Below are positions 35,027 to 47,841 of a DNA stretch of 64,000 nt, piece after piece. The stretch spans positions 289,653 through 353,652 of the forward strand of contig JANPWX010020040.1 of NCBI GenBank assembly GCA_024734555.1, written 5' to 3'. Position numbers and translations under genes: made by a program. The first letter of the stretch is position 1; every line of letters begins with the position of its first letter. This DNA comes from Trochalopteron elliotii (taxonomy: Eukaryota; Chordata; Aves; Passeriformes; Leiothrichidae). Below the pieces are notes generated by a model. That model was not told the origin of the DNA and searched no databases. It was given only the letters and a program-made list of their open reading frames with translations.

Positions 35027-35196
35027 GTTGGGTTGGTTTTACTTTTTTTGGGTGGAGTGTTACTGGTTTTTGGATGGAGTGTTTTTTGTGTTTTGTTTTG
35101 TGGTTTTTGTTTGGTTTGAGTTGGGTTGGATTTTGATTGGCTGATTTGGGATTTTTGGAGGGCGGATTAGTGAGGTTTTGTTTGTTTGTTTGTTTT
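35027..35196. repeat. T/G-rich low-complexity tract
   Basis: The plus strand is almost free of C for about 170 bases. It is made of GGTTT, GGATGGAGTG and TTTTG units, ending in (TTTG)n. Confidence 0.75.
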
Positions 35197-37473
35197 CTGA
35201 AGAACTCAAATATATATTTTTCTATTTGAAAAGCAAGCTGTCAAGTTGAAGAATTTTTTCTTCAGATGATGAATTCATTCCATTATTCCTGATTATGCTT
35301 TCTCTATTAAAAACTACTTCACATTTATCCTCTCAGATTTTTGGGAGTGTCTATATATGGAAATGATGAAGATGAAAATACTGGGATTAGTCTACACTTT
35401 CTTTAACATACTCTAAATCCAGCAATTGCTGTACAGTTATTTGCCATCTCTATTGTCTTTTAAGGCTTCTTTTAGGCCAGAAATGCAGAAGGTGGTGACC
35501 TAACACTGAAAATACATGTTAATACATGTTAGGTCCCAATCCATTCAGAACTGACAGGTTAAGGGAATGAGCGACACATGAGGCAACCCCCTCTTGCCTC
35601 CTGGAGTTCACAAGGAATTTTGCTGAAGTAGAATAAGGACATGATGGTCTCAATTCTGGCATTGAAGAGTGTTCCTTCTCACAATGTCTCAGACATTCAA
35701 TTTCACTTTAGTTGCGTTACAAACCTGTATTTATAAAGGAGTAGCTGGATTCTCTGTTAGTTCACCTCAAGAGAGAACTAGGAATACACTTTCTACGTTT
35801 CTATGGTTAGGTAATACTAATTGTAATTGTCTTCTCTCTTCTATCTTGGGAAAGTTTTTGTCGAGCAAGACTGTGTACCTTTGCAAGGTGCAGACTCACA
35901 ATTCCCATGGACTTGTAAGATGAGGCCAGAAGAAAGAGGAGCCTTCCAGGTGTGCTGGAAAGCAGATTGAGCAGATTGATGTCACCTGTGATTCTACAGG
36001 TGCAAGCTGACTTGGGCAGGATGAATTTTCTATTGCTTGCTCCATAGTGCTCGGAAATTACTATTCTGACTCAAAATCAAGTCATTTTTCTCAGACTGTT
36101 TGATTTTTGGAGAATTACCAATTGCATTATAGATGTACCTTTGTGTTTGTGAACTCAATACTAAAATCAAACTACATTTAAATATCTGCCATTGATTTTT
36201 ATTTAACACCAGAAACCTCTAATTGGCTTTTCCTCATGAGATTTCACATCCATTCAAAGAGGAAGTAGAACAAAGAAACTAAAAAGTTTTTTATCACTCC
36301 CCCTGAAATCACAGGAGTGAAACTAGTCTAGTTGCAGCTTTTTCCCTAAAGGTCCCAAGAAATTTGTATGTAATGTTGAGTTTCAACTCAGCTCTCTTTT
36401 TGACCCTGAAGTTAGGGCTGACATGTATGGCAGTGTTTATTAATAAAACAATAGTCCAATGGTAAACAAATTTAATACCAGGCATGAATGTTTGATATTC
36501 CATCTAAAATGAAAAAATATGTATTCTATAATGAATACTTAATTAGGACTGTGATCTGAATACAAGGACCAGAGCCCCTACCGCTGTGCAGACAAACCAG
36601 AGTGAAATGAATTACTGTCATGCGGGGGGTGATATTAATGGTGTCCAGCTTTATAAATGAATCCAATTTTAAGCCACTTTAGTTGCTATCATACTGAGAG
36701 AGAGTGCAACATGCCTAACATATAATTTCTGTACTGCCAAATGCTAAGATTTAAGCTTTAAAAAAAATTAACTTGCAGATGTTTTCCTGCATTAAATATT
36801 TCTAATTATCTGTTGCTACAGCCAGACAACATTAGAAATAACTAGAACTGAAATTTTGGGGGGTTTTTTTTGCTGTTTGTTTGTTTGTCTGGTTGATTTT
36901 GTTTTGGTTTTGTTTATATTAAGCCATATATTGATAGATGGGCATTGATTTTTACTCTGACATTCTAACTGATGTTTATCATAAATGCTGGCTATTTGGC
37001 TACTAATAATTTATTACAAAGCACTTTTATTCAGCTGATGGTGTAAACTATGTAGTTTGTTTTTTTCAATCAGTTTTGCAGCTGTTAGAAAGTGACTCTC
37101 ACTAAGAACCTCCACTGACTACTTCCCTTTTAGAAATTTTAATATTCCCACTTGAGGGAGCAGTCATGCAAAGTCTCACACCTGTGACAAGTTTAAGTCA
37201 CATGAACATTTCTTCACTGATTTCCAAAGGACTGCATGCATGTGCAAGCAGTTGCTGGATTTAAATGTCAGGTTTGAGTTTAAATGTGTATCCTAATGTC
37301 TGACTCATTTAAATATTCCAGATTGTAGACATTATTTTCACTTGTAAAACAGGTTTTCTCACTTATATAACTGGCATTTTTCTCCATCCCTGCCAACAAA
37401 CACCCAGATAAATATATTACAAAAAGGCAGTGTCAGTTTGCAGCCAGCTCAAGAGCTCTGTTAGTTCAGAGCT

Positions 37474-37515
37474 CTTTGGGAATGGTGAACAAAAATTCTT
37501 TGGGAATGGTGAACA
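37474..37515 (+). repeat. Short tandem duplication, period 24
   Basis: CTTTGGGAATGGTGAACA occurs twice, 24 bases apart, with an AAAATT spacer. The sharp identity suggests a recent slippage or a templated duplication. Confidence 0.85.
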
Positions 37516-37862
37516 TCTCAGATGGCTGGCAGCAGTGCAGCAGCATTCCCGTTACAGCACATATTAAACAGGCAAATGGGAAAACTAAGCAAGAGCAGAT
37601 TTTCAGGACTTGAGGTGAGCTGTTTGGAAATTCACAATGTACATCTCCCTCTGTTCTCCCTGACATCAAGGCAAATTTCACTACTGACTCCAGGAAAGCA
37701 GTTTTAATACAAAGCTAAAATCTAAAATCTACTGTCAAGTCTGTCTGAGGTTCATCCCAGTTTCTGGCTGACCTTTTAATGCAAATGCTGATGTTTAAGT
37801 ACTCCTGTGTAGCAAGGATGAGTGGATTTTTCCGTCTGGACAAAGAAGAAGACATAAACCCA

Positions 37863-37863
<1 letters not shown>

Positions 37864-37902
<39 letters not shown>
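37864..37902. repeat. Poly(A) run followed by TG/TA repeats
   Basis: Thirty-nine A residues are followed by GTGTGTGT and then TATATA-type dinucleotides up to about 37927. No upstream gene-like sequence suggests a processed pseudogene. Confidence 0.9.
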
Positions 37903-37904
<2 letters not shown>

Positions 37905-38496
37905 GTGTGTATATATATGTATATATACAATATTAAAAAAATTGCATTTCTCAATTTTCCTTCATCAAAAATATTCAATTTTGAAAGGAAAATGACAGGG
38001 TTAAACAGAATGGGACCTTCCAGTATTTTCTTTTCTAATATAAGGATTTTCTTACATGAATGAACTTTTTAAAAATTATAACTATGACTAAAATAAGTCT
38101 GATTTTTCACACTCTTAACCTTTCTGTCTTTCCACAAAAGTTTTGACAAATAAAAAGAAGTAGTGGGATTTTTGGCATCAGGTCTGCCTGTGAAAAAATA
38201 TCACACAAACTGAAAGAAGATACTTTATCTCAGTGAAACAAATTTAAAAAAAGTAATTTCTATGAGCAGTTGGTGTTTCTTTCATCTGATTACTAATAGA
38301 AAAGGGAGTTTAATACTTCCAGGTCAGTGATTTGAATTTAGGTTACTTAAGTAGTGTATGTTAGACGGAAGTTCATTATTACTTTTTGTTAATTATGGGA
38401 TTTTGTTGACTTACCTGAAATGATTAAGAGCTATATTCAGAGTCTAAACACAACCTTTGATCTTGTGCAGAACTTCCTCCGGCTGTTCTCTTTCAG

Positions 38497-38775
38497 ATGT
38501 TCTCTGTCACTGAGGCTTGGGTGAAATTTTGGATACCACAACATAATTCTTTCAAAGGTGGCTATAAGGGTACAGCACCTAAATTTCAACTGGATCTTGA
38601 AGAGAAGACTGGTCGAAGCTTAAGATTTCATGGGTCTACTATTTCTATCTCAAAGAAATTCTCAAAAATTCTCATAAATCACTCAGGTCATGCTTCTACA
38701 TTGGAAGTAACTGTGTGTCCTAATGTTGGCTAAATGTGGGTTTAAGTACATTAAAGATGTTGAAATATTTAATTA
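38497..38775 (+). other. Candidate terminal exon with a 78-codon frame, function unknown
   Basis: A pyrimidine-rich acceptor (GGCTGTTCTCTTTCAG) ends at 38496, exactly before an ATG. The frame runs 78 codons to a TAA at 38733. ATTAAA follows at 38750-38755 and a GT-rich stretch near 38780. The predicted protein shows no signal peptide, membrane segment or family I recognise. All signals are individually common, so this is a lead rather than a gene call. Confidence 0.2.
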
Positions 38776-41700
38776 TTATTGTGTGAGTAAACTGAAAACA
38801 GGAAAAAAACTCCTTTTAAATCTGAATGTTGCCAGACAATTCTTAAAAAAAAAATAGGAATAAGATTTATTTCGTAGAATTGTAGCCACTAAGAATTTGG
38901 ACTCCTAAACTAAGCAGTTTTCCTTGGCTACCTTAGTACTGAGTGGAGGGAGGCAGACATCTCCAGGGAATGATTCATCCTTATGATGTTTGCCTTATGT
39001 CCTATTCTTAGGGTAAGAGTCTATATCTCCATACCAACCACAGAAAATGTGTATCAGAAACAAGAAAACTTTCAGAATTAGTTAAGTTCACCATGCCCTG
39101 TCATTACTGGCTTGTTCCCAGAATCTCTTGCACCAAGAATATCTGAGGACTGCAATAAAAATAAATAGTTTTCCTCTAATCTCTATCACTCTTCAAAAAG
39201 TGAACTTTGATGTGGTAGATAAACAGGGAAAATTACCACTTTCATTTGTTTGTTTTGTACCAGTGTGACTGATAAAGAAGAAGCATCTTCCAAGAGAAGA
39301 AAATGCATTTTTCTTGAAGCAGTAATAAAAAATACAGGACTCTCACACAGTATCTGGGAAAATCACATAGAGCATAGCTGTGGAACAATGACTATTTAAT
39401 CCACGTTTAATTTGTGTCACCATTGTATATTGATTATCCATTATCCTCATGCAAATGGCATGACTTATCCATTGAAACAGCTGTGCATTGTTTTTAATTT
39501 TAAGTGAATTCTTTTAGTACTCCATGAAAGGTGTCAGATTAGCAGCCCCAGGGACTGAGGGCCTCTGTTTACCCACAGAGCGTATTCGAGTGATAATGAT
39601 GGATCCACTCAAGCAGCTGCCTCAGATGTTACTTATCTTGAGGGTTTGTTCCACTGCTCATAGGGCCAAAACATCCTCTCACAAATGAATAATAAGCAGA
39701 TTCTGGGCCCATAGATGGAGAATGAGGATGTCATTAAATGCCAGCCTTCTGTAATAGTATATTCCCATTTATTTAGGGGCTCCTGTGTGAAACTGGGCTA
39801 GCAGAGGTGTAAAGTAATTTCCTTGGAAAAAGCATAAGGTACAGACCTATTTTAAATATTCCTTGCAATTCTCATATCTTTTGAAGAGGTAACATATCAG
39901 ATGCAGAAAAAGAAAAGTATGAAAATGAGGCAAATAATGATCTGTGTTTGAGGATGGATTTTGGGAAAGAAAGGATTCATCAGTCAAGCACTGAAGCTTG
40001 AGAAAATGGTCATAGTATCAAGGTGTCTCACAGAGACTATAGAGTGAGGCATGGAATGAGAAAGGGAAAGGAATCATTATGTCATTATTCTTTAAAACAC
40101 AGAAATCAGGGTGTATCCAAGAGATTCTTGGACAAAAAGGTTTGAAACATATGAAGACAATTCTCATGCAACACACAATTAAAACAGGATGTTTCTGAGG
40201 ATTCAAGATGATTGAAAAAAAGGCAGAGGAAAAGTCCAGAAGGAATGGGTCAACAGGAGGTTTATTAAGTGCTGTAGAAAGGATGTTAGTTTCTCTTCAG
40301 GAAGTGCCAGCATCACAAACTGCCAGGAGCTATCAGCAAGATACCCCTCAGTAGTTTTTGGTCCATCTTATTATCCACTAAATGTTTTCTACTGCTCTCT
40401 TTTGGAGAGAAGTTGTTTTTATGGAGCATTCTGTTGTAGGGAACCTTTGACCTGAGAAGTAACTGCTTCATTTTTGGTGAAGTCTTATTTTTAGACTGAT
40501 ATAAAGTTACAGATTACATTTCCATCTCCTGACTCCTCTACTAGATTTCAATTTTCCTTCTTCATATAAATGGATTTGATCATTGGAATGAAAATACTTC
40601 ACAGTCATTACAGTCCATTAAAACATACTGAGAACATGTCATGTTCCAGTGTATGATCACCCTCCCTTCTGTTTTTTGCTGAGATTCAGTTTTTTGTAGG
40701 ATTGGCGAAATAAGTTACCTTTGAATTTCCTTAGTTAAAATTAGAAAAGCATTTCTGATTGCAGAATAAGTTATGCATCACAAATGTAGGTTTGAAAGTG
40801 TGGATCAGGAATCTGGCGCCAACATCATCAACCCACTTACGTTTGATCTTGAGTCCTTTCCATACTGAGGGCTTTCCTAAGGAGATAAAGCAATAAATTC
40901 TTCTTTTTGAGAAACAAGGGAATAAAATAGGTTGTCTCCATAACCCTGCACATAATCTGCAGCATTCTTCACATGTTACCAGGACATCAGATATGGCAGG
41001 ATACCAGGTGGACTGACTTAGGAGACCCTAGACATTTTCTCCTGTTCTGTAACCAGGATAAAACATCCTTTTGATTATAAATTATGCTTTCCAGCCCTAC
41101 ACAATCCCTAAATTATTTATTGAGATTCTGTCCTTATTAAGTGGCTTTCTTGAGAATGGTGGGGGCAAAAAAAAAAACCCAAACAAAACAGCACAGGAAG
41201 GATTAGGGGACACTAATATGAGATAATCATGCATTCTGCTGTGTTTGGGTCACTGGCAGTCTAGCTAAAGTTCAGGTTTAAAAATATAATGCATATAGGA
41301 GAAATACTATGTTATACTGCAGAATTCTAAAATATATACCTGTAATATATCATCCCGCTATAGACCATCATTTCCCATTCATGTCAGGAACTATCTTTTA
41401 TGTTGCAAAACAGAACAGGCAACTTTAACTGCAAGCAAAGCAGGTAAGTAAGAAAGGCAGATTGATAAAGGCACCAAGCTCATGGCCTTGAAAAAGACAA
41501 ACAGAGATGGATATAAAGAATATTCTTTTACTGACTTAGTGACCTGTGTCAGGAAGTTAACTTTGGTCCCTGGCCAGCTGAGATGGACTAACTCATGTTT
41601 TCACTGTCTCTGGGCACTGGACTATAAAGTAAACTGACCCACTTTTGTTTCTGTAGTTTTTGTTTTGATTGGCTGTTGGCTTTTAAAGTTTTATTTTGTT

Positions 41701-43054
41701 GTTTGTTTGAGGCTTTTTTTTTAAGACAGCAGAGCTAGATGCCTCACTGTTCATTGAGCCCTTGAACCAAAGTAGTGCATGTGTAGGGCAGGACTTTCGG
41801 GGAAAAATATGGATTGAAATGTAGTTGTCTCTTTGAGATCCATTTGAAGTCTTTGGTCAGCTGTAGAGCTTCTTCAGTGCACTTCATGATGAAGATACAT
41901 GGGATATCTTAATGAGGAGCCTAACTAGCTCACTGTTTTCTGCAAACACATGTATTCTATTTCTGGAACACAGATGATAGAGACAGCATTACCAGTTTAT
42001 GTTGGCAGGGAGAACATGAGAAAAAGGACTTGAGGTTGCCAGATCTGCCCTTCATTTACCCTCCCTTTCATCAAAAGCACTGCACTGTCATTATTAGCAG
42101 GAAACAGTGGTTAAAGTGCAGGTAGAGTGGAACTGGAAATTAAAATAACAACCACTATGGAAAGATGTGACTGTGTGGAAAGCACAGTCAGTCCTGGAGA
42201 CTTACCAGCCTCACAGAGACTGTCCTTGAGGAAGGGCAAAAAAAAAATCCCACAGTGGATGAGGGCTCCCTACTTCCCGTTCTCTCACCTACAGTTCATA
42301 TTCAGGAGTCAGGAAATGAAAGACATAATTCTTCTCCATCTGCCTCCCTGTGGTGTAGCTCTTCCTCATGCCACCTCCAGAAACCCTTTCCTCTTTCATC
42401 CAGAGACCTCAGGCTGCTCTGTCCCAATTAATCATGGTTCACACTATTGGAACTGTTTACATACTCTTTTTTCTGCTATCATAGACCAGACAAGGGCATT
42501 TGACCCACTCTACTTTGGTCAACAAATGGTAAGAATTAAGTATCTGCTAAGGTTATATCTGAAGGACACATTGCTCGGTCTAGTCATTACTTTTGCTCTT
42601 TCAAATAAATTACAGTTATCACTCATCAAGGGAGTAAAAGCAAAAGAATGGTGTCTTAGCAATTGTCTCATTATGTACTGGTCTTCTCTGGGCACAGAAG
42701 AAACAGATGTTTTTCAGGACACTTCTTGACAGGGCCCCTTACCTAGGAACTAAATGTTACCTTTCCCAGCAGATTTTAAAAATCATCCCTGGCAACCCCC
42801 ATTTCAATCTGTTGTTAAAAAAACAAAACAAAAAAATCCAACAGAAAACCCAAACTGAAAAACTCAAATGCTTTTTGAAAACTGATCAACCATTGCAAAT
42901 GACCTTGTTTGCCTTTAAAATATACTAAGGTGTTTTTGAGATTATTGGTTATAGTCCATTTTTTTGTTGCATGGATAGTCAGATAAGACATTCTTGACTG
43001 AAGCTTACTGTGAATCTGGGAAGGTCACCTTACGTCTGCTTTCCATTGCTGTTA

Positions 43055-43140
43055 TAGATTCATAGATTTTAAGTCCAAATGGGACCTTATGTAACTCCTC
43101 CTGCATAACACAGGTCAGATAACTTTGCTTGATAATTCTG
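43055..43140 (-). mobile_element. Ancient CR1-type LINE relic
   Basis: AGATTCATAGATTTTAAGTC, AAATGGGACCTTATGTAACT and CTCCTGCATAACACAGGTCA follow the same order as the relic near 10630 and as the reversed 3' ends of old CR1 elements of reptiles and birds. Confidence 0.65.
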
Positions 43141-43821
43141 TTTCAAATCAAATTTAAAGCATGCCGAGGAACGCAGATACTACTTTATTTTCTACTCTGT
43201 AATCTCCCTCAACACTACACACATAAGTGTGTGTCTCTCTCTCTTTCCCAAGACTTCCTTAGATCATACAGAGTTGAGAATAACTGCCTATTATAGCTTC
43301 GAGCAAAAAAATGGTGAGGAGAGAAAATATAATGGTTAACAGCAGCTGGTCGGAGAGTAAAACAGAGGAACAGAGGCAGTAGGTCACAGAATAGATGTGA
43401 CAGAGAACAGAAAGTAATGAGCAAGTTCCTGTATTTCCAAGACCTTCATTCAAATTAATGCTTACTGTACTGTATAGTAGGTCACAGATGAAAATGAGTT
43501 GGGTGGTTCTCCCTCATTCTGGACTACAGTGAGCATTTGTCAATATCACCACATATTACTGAATAACAGGACATATTTAGTCCATCAAGTCCTTTAGGTG
43601 CTCTTGAATAGTAGGAAAGCTGTTGGAGTCAGAAAGGCTATAAGCAAGAAGTTCATGCTGTAGGATAGAGCTGTTTTGGTGAGGGTATCCCAGGTTTTCT
43701 ATTTTTAATTAACAAAACGGTTCCAGATTCTGTATTTTTTTTTCTTTCAAGCACTGATGCATTTTTGACAGAGAACTTAACTTTTTCATGTTTGCCACAA
43801 CCATCTGGTGAAAGCTGACAC

Positions 43822-43824
<3 letters not shown>

Positions 43825-43858
<34 letters not shown>
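43825..43858. repeat. (AT)n microsatellite
   Basis: About sixteen uninterrupted AT units lie in otherwise unique sequence. Confidence 0.95.
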
Positions 43859-43863
<5 letters not shown>

Positions 43864-44577
43864 AATGTATTTCTTTATTTGACTAAATAGGACAACTGAA
43901 AACCACAGCCATTGTCATTTAATTTGTTAAGAATTGCCCCACAGATATATGGACATGAAATATACTCATTTGAGGCGTGACAGAAGGTATTCTATTTTCC
44001 TGATTCCTGATTTCCTTTTATTCCTCTAATATCTCAAGGACAAACTTTTTTTGTGGCTAGTGAGCTTGCCAAAGCAGAATATGTAAGTAGCAGAGCCTAC
44101 TGCCTGACTGCTGCCCTGGTTATTCCTGAGGTTAAACATTTTACTCTATTGGCACCAGGCTATTTTTTGACCCCTAATTTTACCTAAAAAACGACATCAA
44201 ATTCTCTTGCTCCCCAACAAATAATTAACTTGAAATCACATGAGAAATTAACTAACCACAGTCAGTGAAATGCATTTTTGATCAAGTCTCTTTTCAATAT
44301 CCTAGCCCAAGCTATTTATTGAAGCATGCTAAGAAAAAGACTTATTTATTCTGTTGGAAATTACCCATGGTTCATTTTTATGCAAAGAAGACCTCATCTT
44401 CTTTAAAAAAGAAAAATTAATTACTAATGAGCATTAAAAAAACCTGAGAAAAATCATTCAGCTTTAGTAACACATCACTGCATCAACTTTGTCAGAGAAT
44501 TAGGAGTATTTCTCATCAAAGCTTATTCAAACTTTTGATAGCCTTTCTTGAGGATGTGGTAGAGCTGTGATGTTACT

Positions 44578-44660
44578 GAATAATATTAGTAATAATATTA
44601 AAACTATTATTAATATTATCAATTTCAATATTAATAACAACAACAATAATAATAATAATG
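44578..44660. repeat. AAT/ATT-rich run able to fold
   Basis: TAATATTA-type words alternate on both strands, and the tract ends in (AAT)n near 44645-44658. The two halves are partly complementary, so a hairpin is possible. Confidence 0.75.
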
Positions 44661-47600
44661 ATTAGTGTTTGTACCACCTTTCATTAGTGTCCTTGTAAAC
44701 CTTATTTAAGACTTGCCACATTCCAGAACTTGACAAATCATTAGTTTTTGTATATTTATCTTTAAAACTGACACTGATTTATTGCTTTGGGAAAGTATCA
44801 GTTTCTCAAGCCCTTTTTCAGTTTCACTACCAGAGGTTTTGCCATTTTTATTAGGAAAATACTATGCAGAGAAGGTTAATTACACTGACCATTGTATGGA
44901 GCTAATTTAAAAGCAAGTCTTTACCTGAGAATTATAAGTACCTTTGAAGGGAAAATTGAACATGATTTAGTCATTATAGCTCTTCCTCCCATTTACTGGC
45001 AACCTTGGTGAATACTGTTCTGTCTGCTCACACCAGCAAATTAAAGGATGTGCCTAGACACTGGAAAAGCCTCATCTGTACTTCTAAAGAGTTGGACTCA
45101 TCCTTTCAGGACATCGCCTGAGGTCATCTGTCATTTTCCCATGCATCCCTCCCTAAGCAGAATTTAAAACAACAGCTGCAATGACAAAGGCCACTCTTGG
45201 GGGATCATTTAATTTACTGGTGTGGACGGACCTGTGGAGTTCTAGCTTATATTGTATGAACATAATGTTAACTCCACTAAAAATGGGCAGCCACCTATAT
45301 GAAAAATAATGTCTTAAAGACAGAGAGTTTAAATAAAATTTGGAGTAGCTTGTGATTTGAGTCCTGCTTTGTAGTGAGGAACTTGGGCTGTGTCAGCTGA
45401 AACAGACTCCTATATATTTCCTTCTTTACCACCTCTTACAGCAGTAGTTGAGGAACCGTTTTAGCATTGTGCTTGTTCTTTAGGATGAGATCCTAAAACA
45501 TACAGCTGGAGATGAGATCAAAGATTGATGAAGTCCTGGTGTCAGCGGGAGAGACTGTGAACAGCTGGGACCATGCTGGAAGGCATAGGAATATGTTCAT
45601 TTTATGGAACAGTCTTTAGCTCCCTGGTGAATATCTGTTCATAAAAATTTTGGAAATGAATGGAGTCATTGCATTTTATTTCATGACTTCCCTTTGGATA
45701 GGCTTGGACCTTGTGAGGAATTACACTGTTCTTGATGCTTGACTTTGTCTATTAAGTCTGTGAAAGGACCAGTCTAATAAAGCTAATATGGGTCACCTGA
45801 GTAGGCTCTCATTTGATTAATATGTGACTTAAAAGAGGGTGAATTTCATCAAGATTATCTGGCCTACTGGACCAGATAATAATGATGGAAGTAGTCCACA
45901 TTTTCAAATCTGGATGGAAATGAAATCAGTAAGTTACACAAGAATTGTATTCTGAGTGAGAGCCAGATGGTTTTTCTTAGATTTTGGCAGATTCTTATTG
46001 GACTACCAGACTTTGAGTTGAGTCTAGTAACTCAGTAATACTGACTGAGAGAGTCTCACACGGTGTCCAAAACCTACTTTACTCTAGCTTACATTCCTCT
46101 TCTATCACCCCATTCCTTCCATTCTTTTTGTGTCATCTGTAAAACTTACCCAACTAACTATTCACTAAGGAAGTTTAGAACACTAATTCTTTACAAAATC
46201 ACCCACCCATTAATAACAATTTCAAAATTATATTTACCTGGCTAATCAAAGTGTCAGAAACAGTACATCTGATATTACCCAGAGAAACACTATGTAAAAA
46301 GGGAAGAGAATGCCGATGATCCACTTTGATGGTTGAAAATGGTGAAATTGGTTAAGATCTTTTATTATATAGCGCCTCAATGGCCTGAAAACCCCAGAGA
46401 GTTAAGAGTTGGCCCAGAATTTCCAGCTGGAGTGCTAGGAGACCAAATAATTTTCCAGTTGTTCTTGTCTGGGCTTAGGAGTTCTCTTTGAAGACACATC
46501 TTCAGTGTTTTGCCCTCCATGTACTTGCTTGGTTTCTACCTACTCCTGCTGTCCCATATGTTAAGCTTTTATTATGAGCTTCTTTGATCCCTAAATCCCA
46601 TTTAATCATATTCATGTCCACTTCCATGGATCAGTGCACTTCAGTCTTGACTCCTTATCTAAAAGAACATTCAAGAGGAAAAATGAAGTCACAGAAGGAT
46701 AGTTCATATTTCTTTTGTTCTGATAAAGAGACTCCAGAAATGTCTACAACTGCAGTTTAAAATAAAATATGATTATCACACTAGTCAGTGATGTAATTCA
46801 GATTTTCTCCATAACTTTAGGAAGTCTATTTTGGCCAAAAAAAAAGAATAATTTCTGAAAAGATCTTTATATTGAAAATATCACCTTAAAGATGGGTAAA
46901 GGAATTCTTAACAGAGTAAAACCAAAAAGTGTTAATGTGTCATCAAGTCTGTCAGAAATGAGTGAAAGTGAAAAAAGTGGACTTTACTTATTTTTTAGAA
47001 GGCAGATAGATAGTTTTGTGCAGTGGGATTTCCTTTGTGTAAATGATTATTATTTCCTGTGCCTGAGCTAAGTAACTAATTAGAGGTAGAACCTCATCCT
47101 GTCTGTTGCAATTGTAGTATATTCTGTTATTCCTACTCAGTAGTAAGGAACTTCTTCACTTTTTCCCCCCTCTGATAAATCTATGCAAAGAAGAAATTAA
47201 AAAAAAAAACAAACCAAAAAAAACGAACAAAATAGGATTTTTTCAGGACCTGTTAGATAAGAAAAGAAAAAAAAAGAAGCTTTAAAGGCATTTGTAGTAT
47301 GGTAGATGAAAATTTGAGAGTAATTGAAAAAAATAATAATGTTGAACGCTGGCAGAGCAAAGTGACAAAGAGGAAAAATGAAAGGTTAGAAAGAATGGGC
47401 TCAGCAACAGGAAAGTTTTAGAATGCTGAATTCGAGTTGAATTACGAGCTCTGGGTGTCCCCGTCCCTTCACTGAAGTTATTGCAGTCATGAACACTCTG
47501 TGCTTTAAAATTAAATATTGGTAAATCTAATTGTCTCCTGTGAAGTGGAACCTAGAATTACTACATCTAAAAGCTGCAGATCAGGGAAGAAGAAGGAGGA

Positions 47601-47797
47601 AGAATTGGATCTGTAGCCTATAAACAATGCTCTTTTGAGACTCTGAAGAAGCCTTTAAGACACACTGTCTCTCAACAACCTTCTCTGTCATGCAGCCAGT
47701 GAGGAGAATCAGAATTATGGTCCATTTCAGCACCTAGCACTTTTTTTGTACCCAGGTGATCCCTAGGCATATTGAAGATATTTCTATGTCCCTTCAA

Positions 47798-47841
47798 CAC
47801 AGACGCACACAGACACAGACACAGACACAGACACAGACACT
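47798..47841. repeat. (ACAGAC)n microsatellite
   Basis: Six to seven ACAGAC hexamers are present, the first with a CGC variant. Confidence 0.93.

Larger units (their letters stand above)
33985..43054. other. Unique AT-rich sequence, no gene seen
   Basis: Low-complexity T/G tracts (35027-35196 and 36860-36920), a 39-base A run (37864-37902), a small tandem duplication (37474-37515), an exon-like frame (38497) and a regulatory-looking stretch (39360-39830) are listed separately. A 200-codon open frame at 42127-42729 is the longest uninterrupted one free of N in the window, but I do not recognise it. Confidence 0.5.

Noticed and set aside
37830..37902. Processed pseudogene ending in the 39-base poly(A)
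   Set aside because: No gene-like sequence precedes the A run and no flanking target duplication is visible. A simple repeat is the easier explanation.
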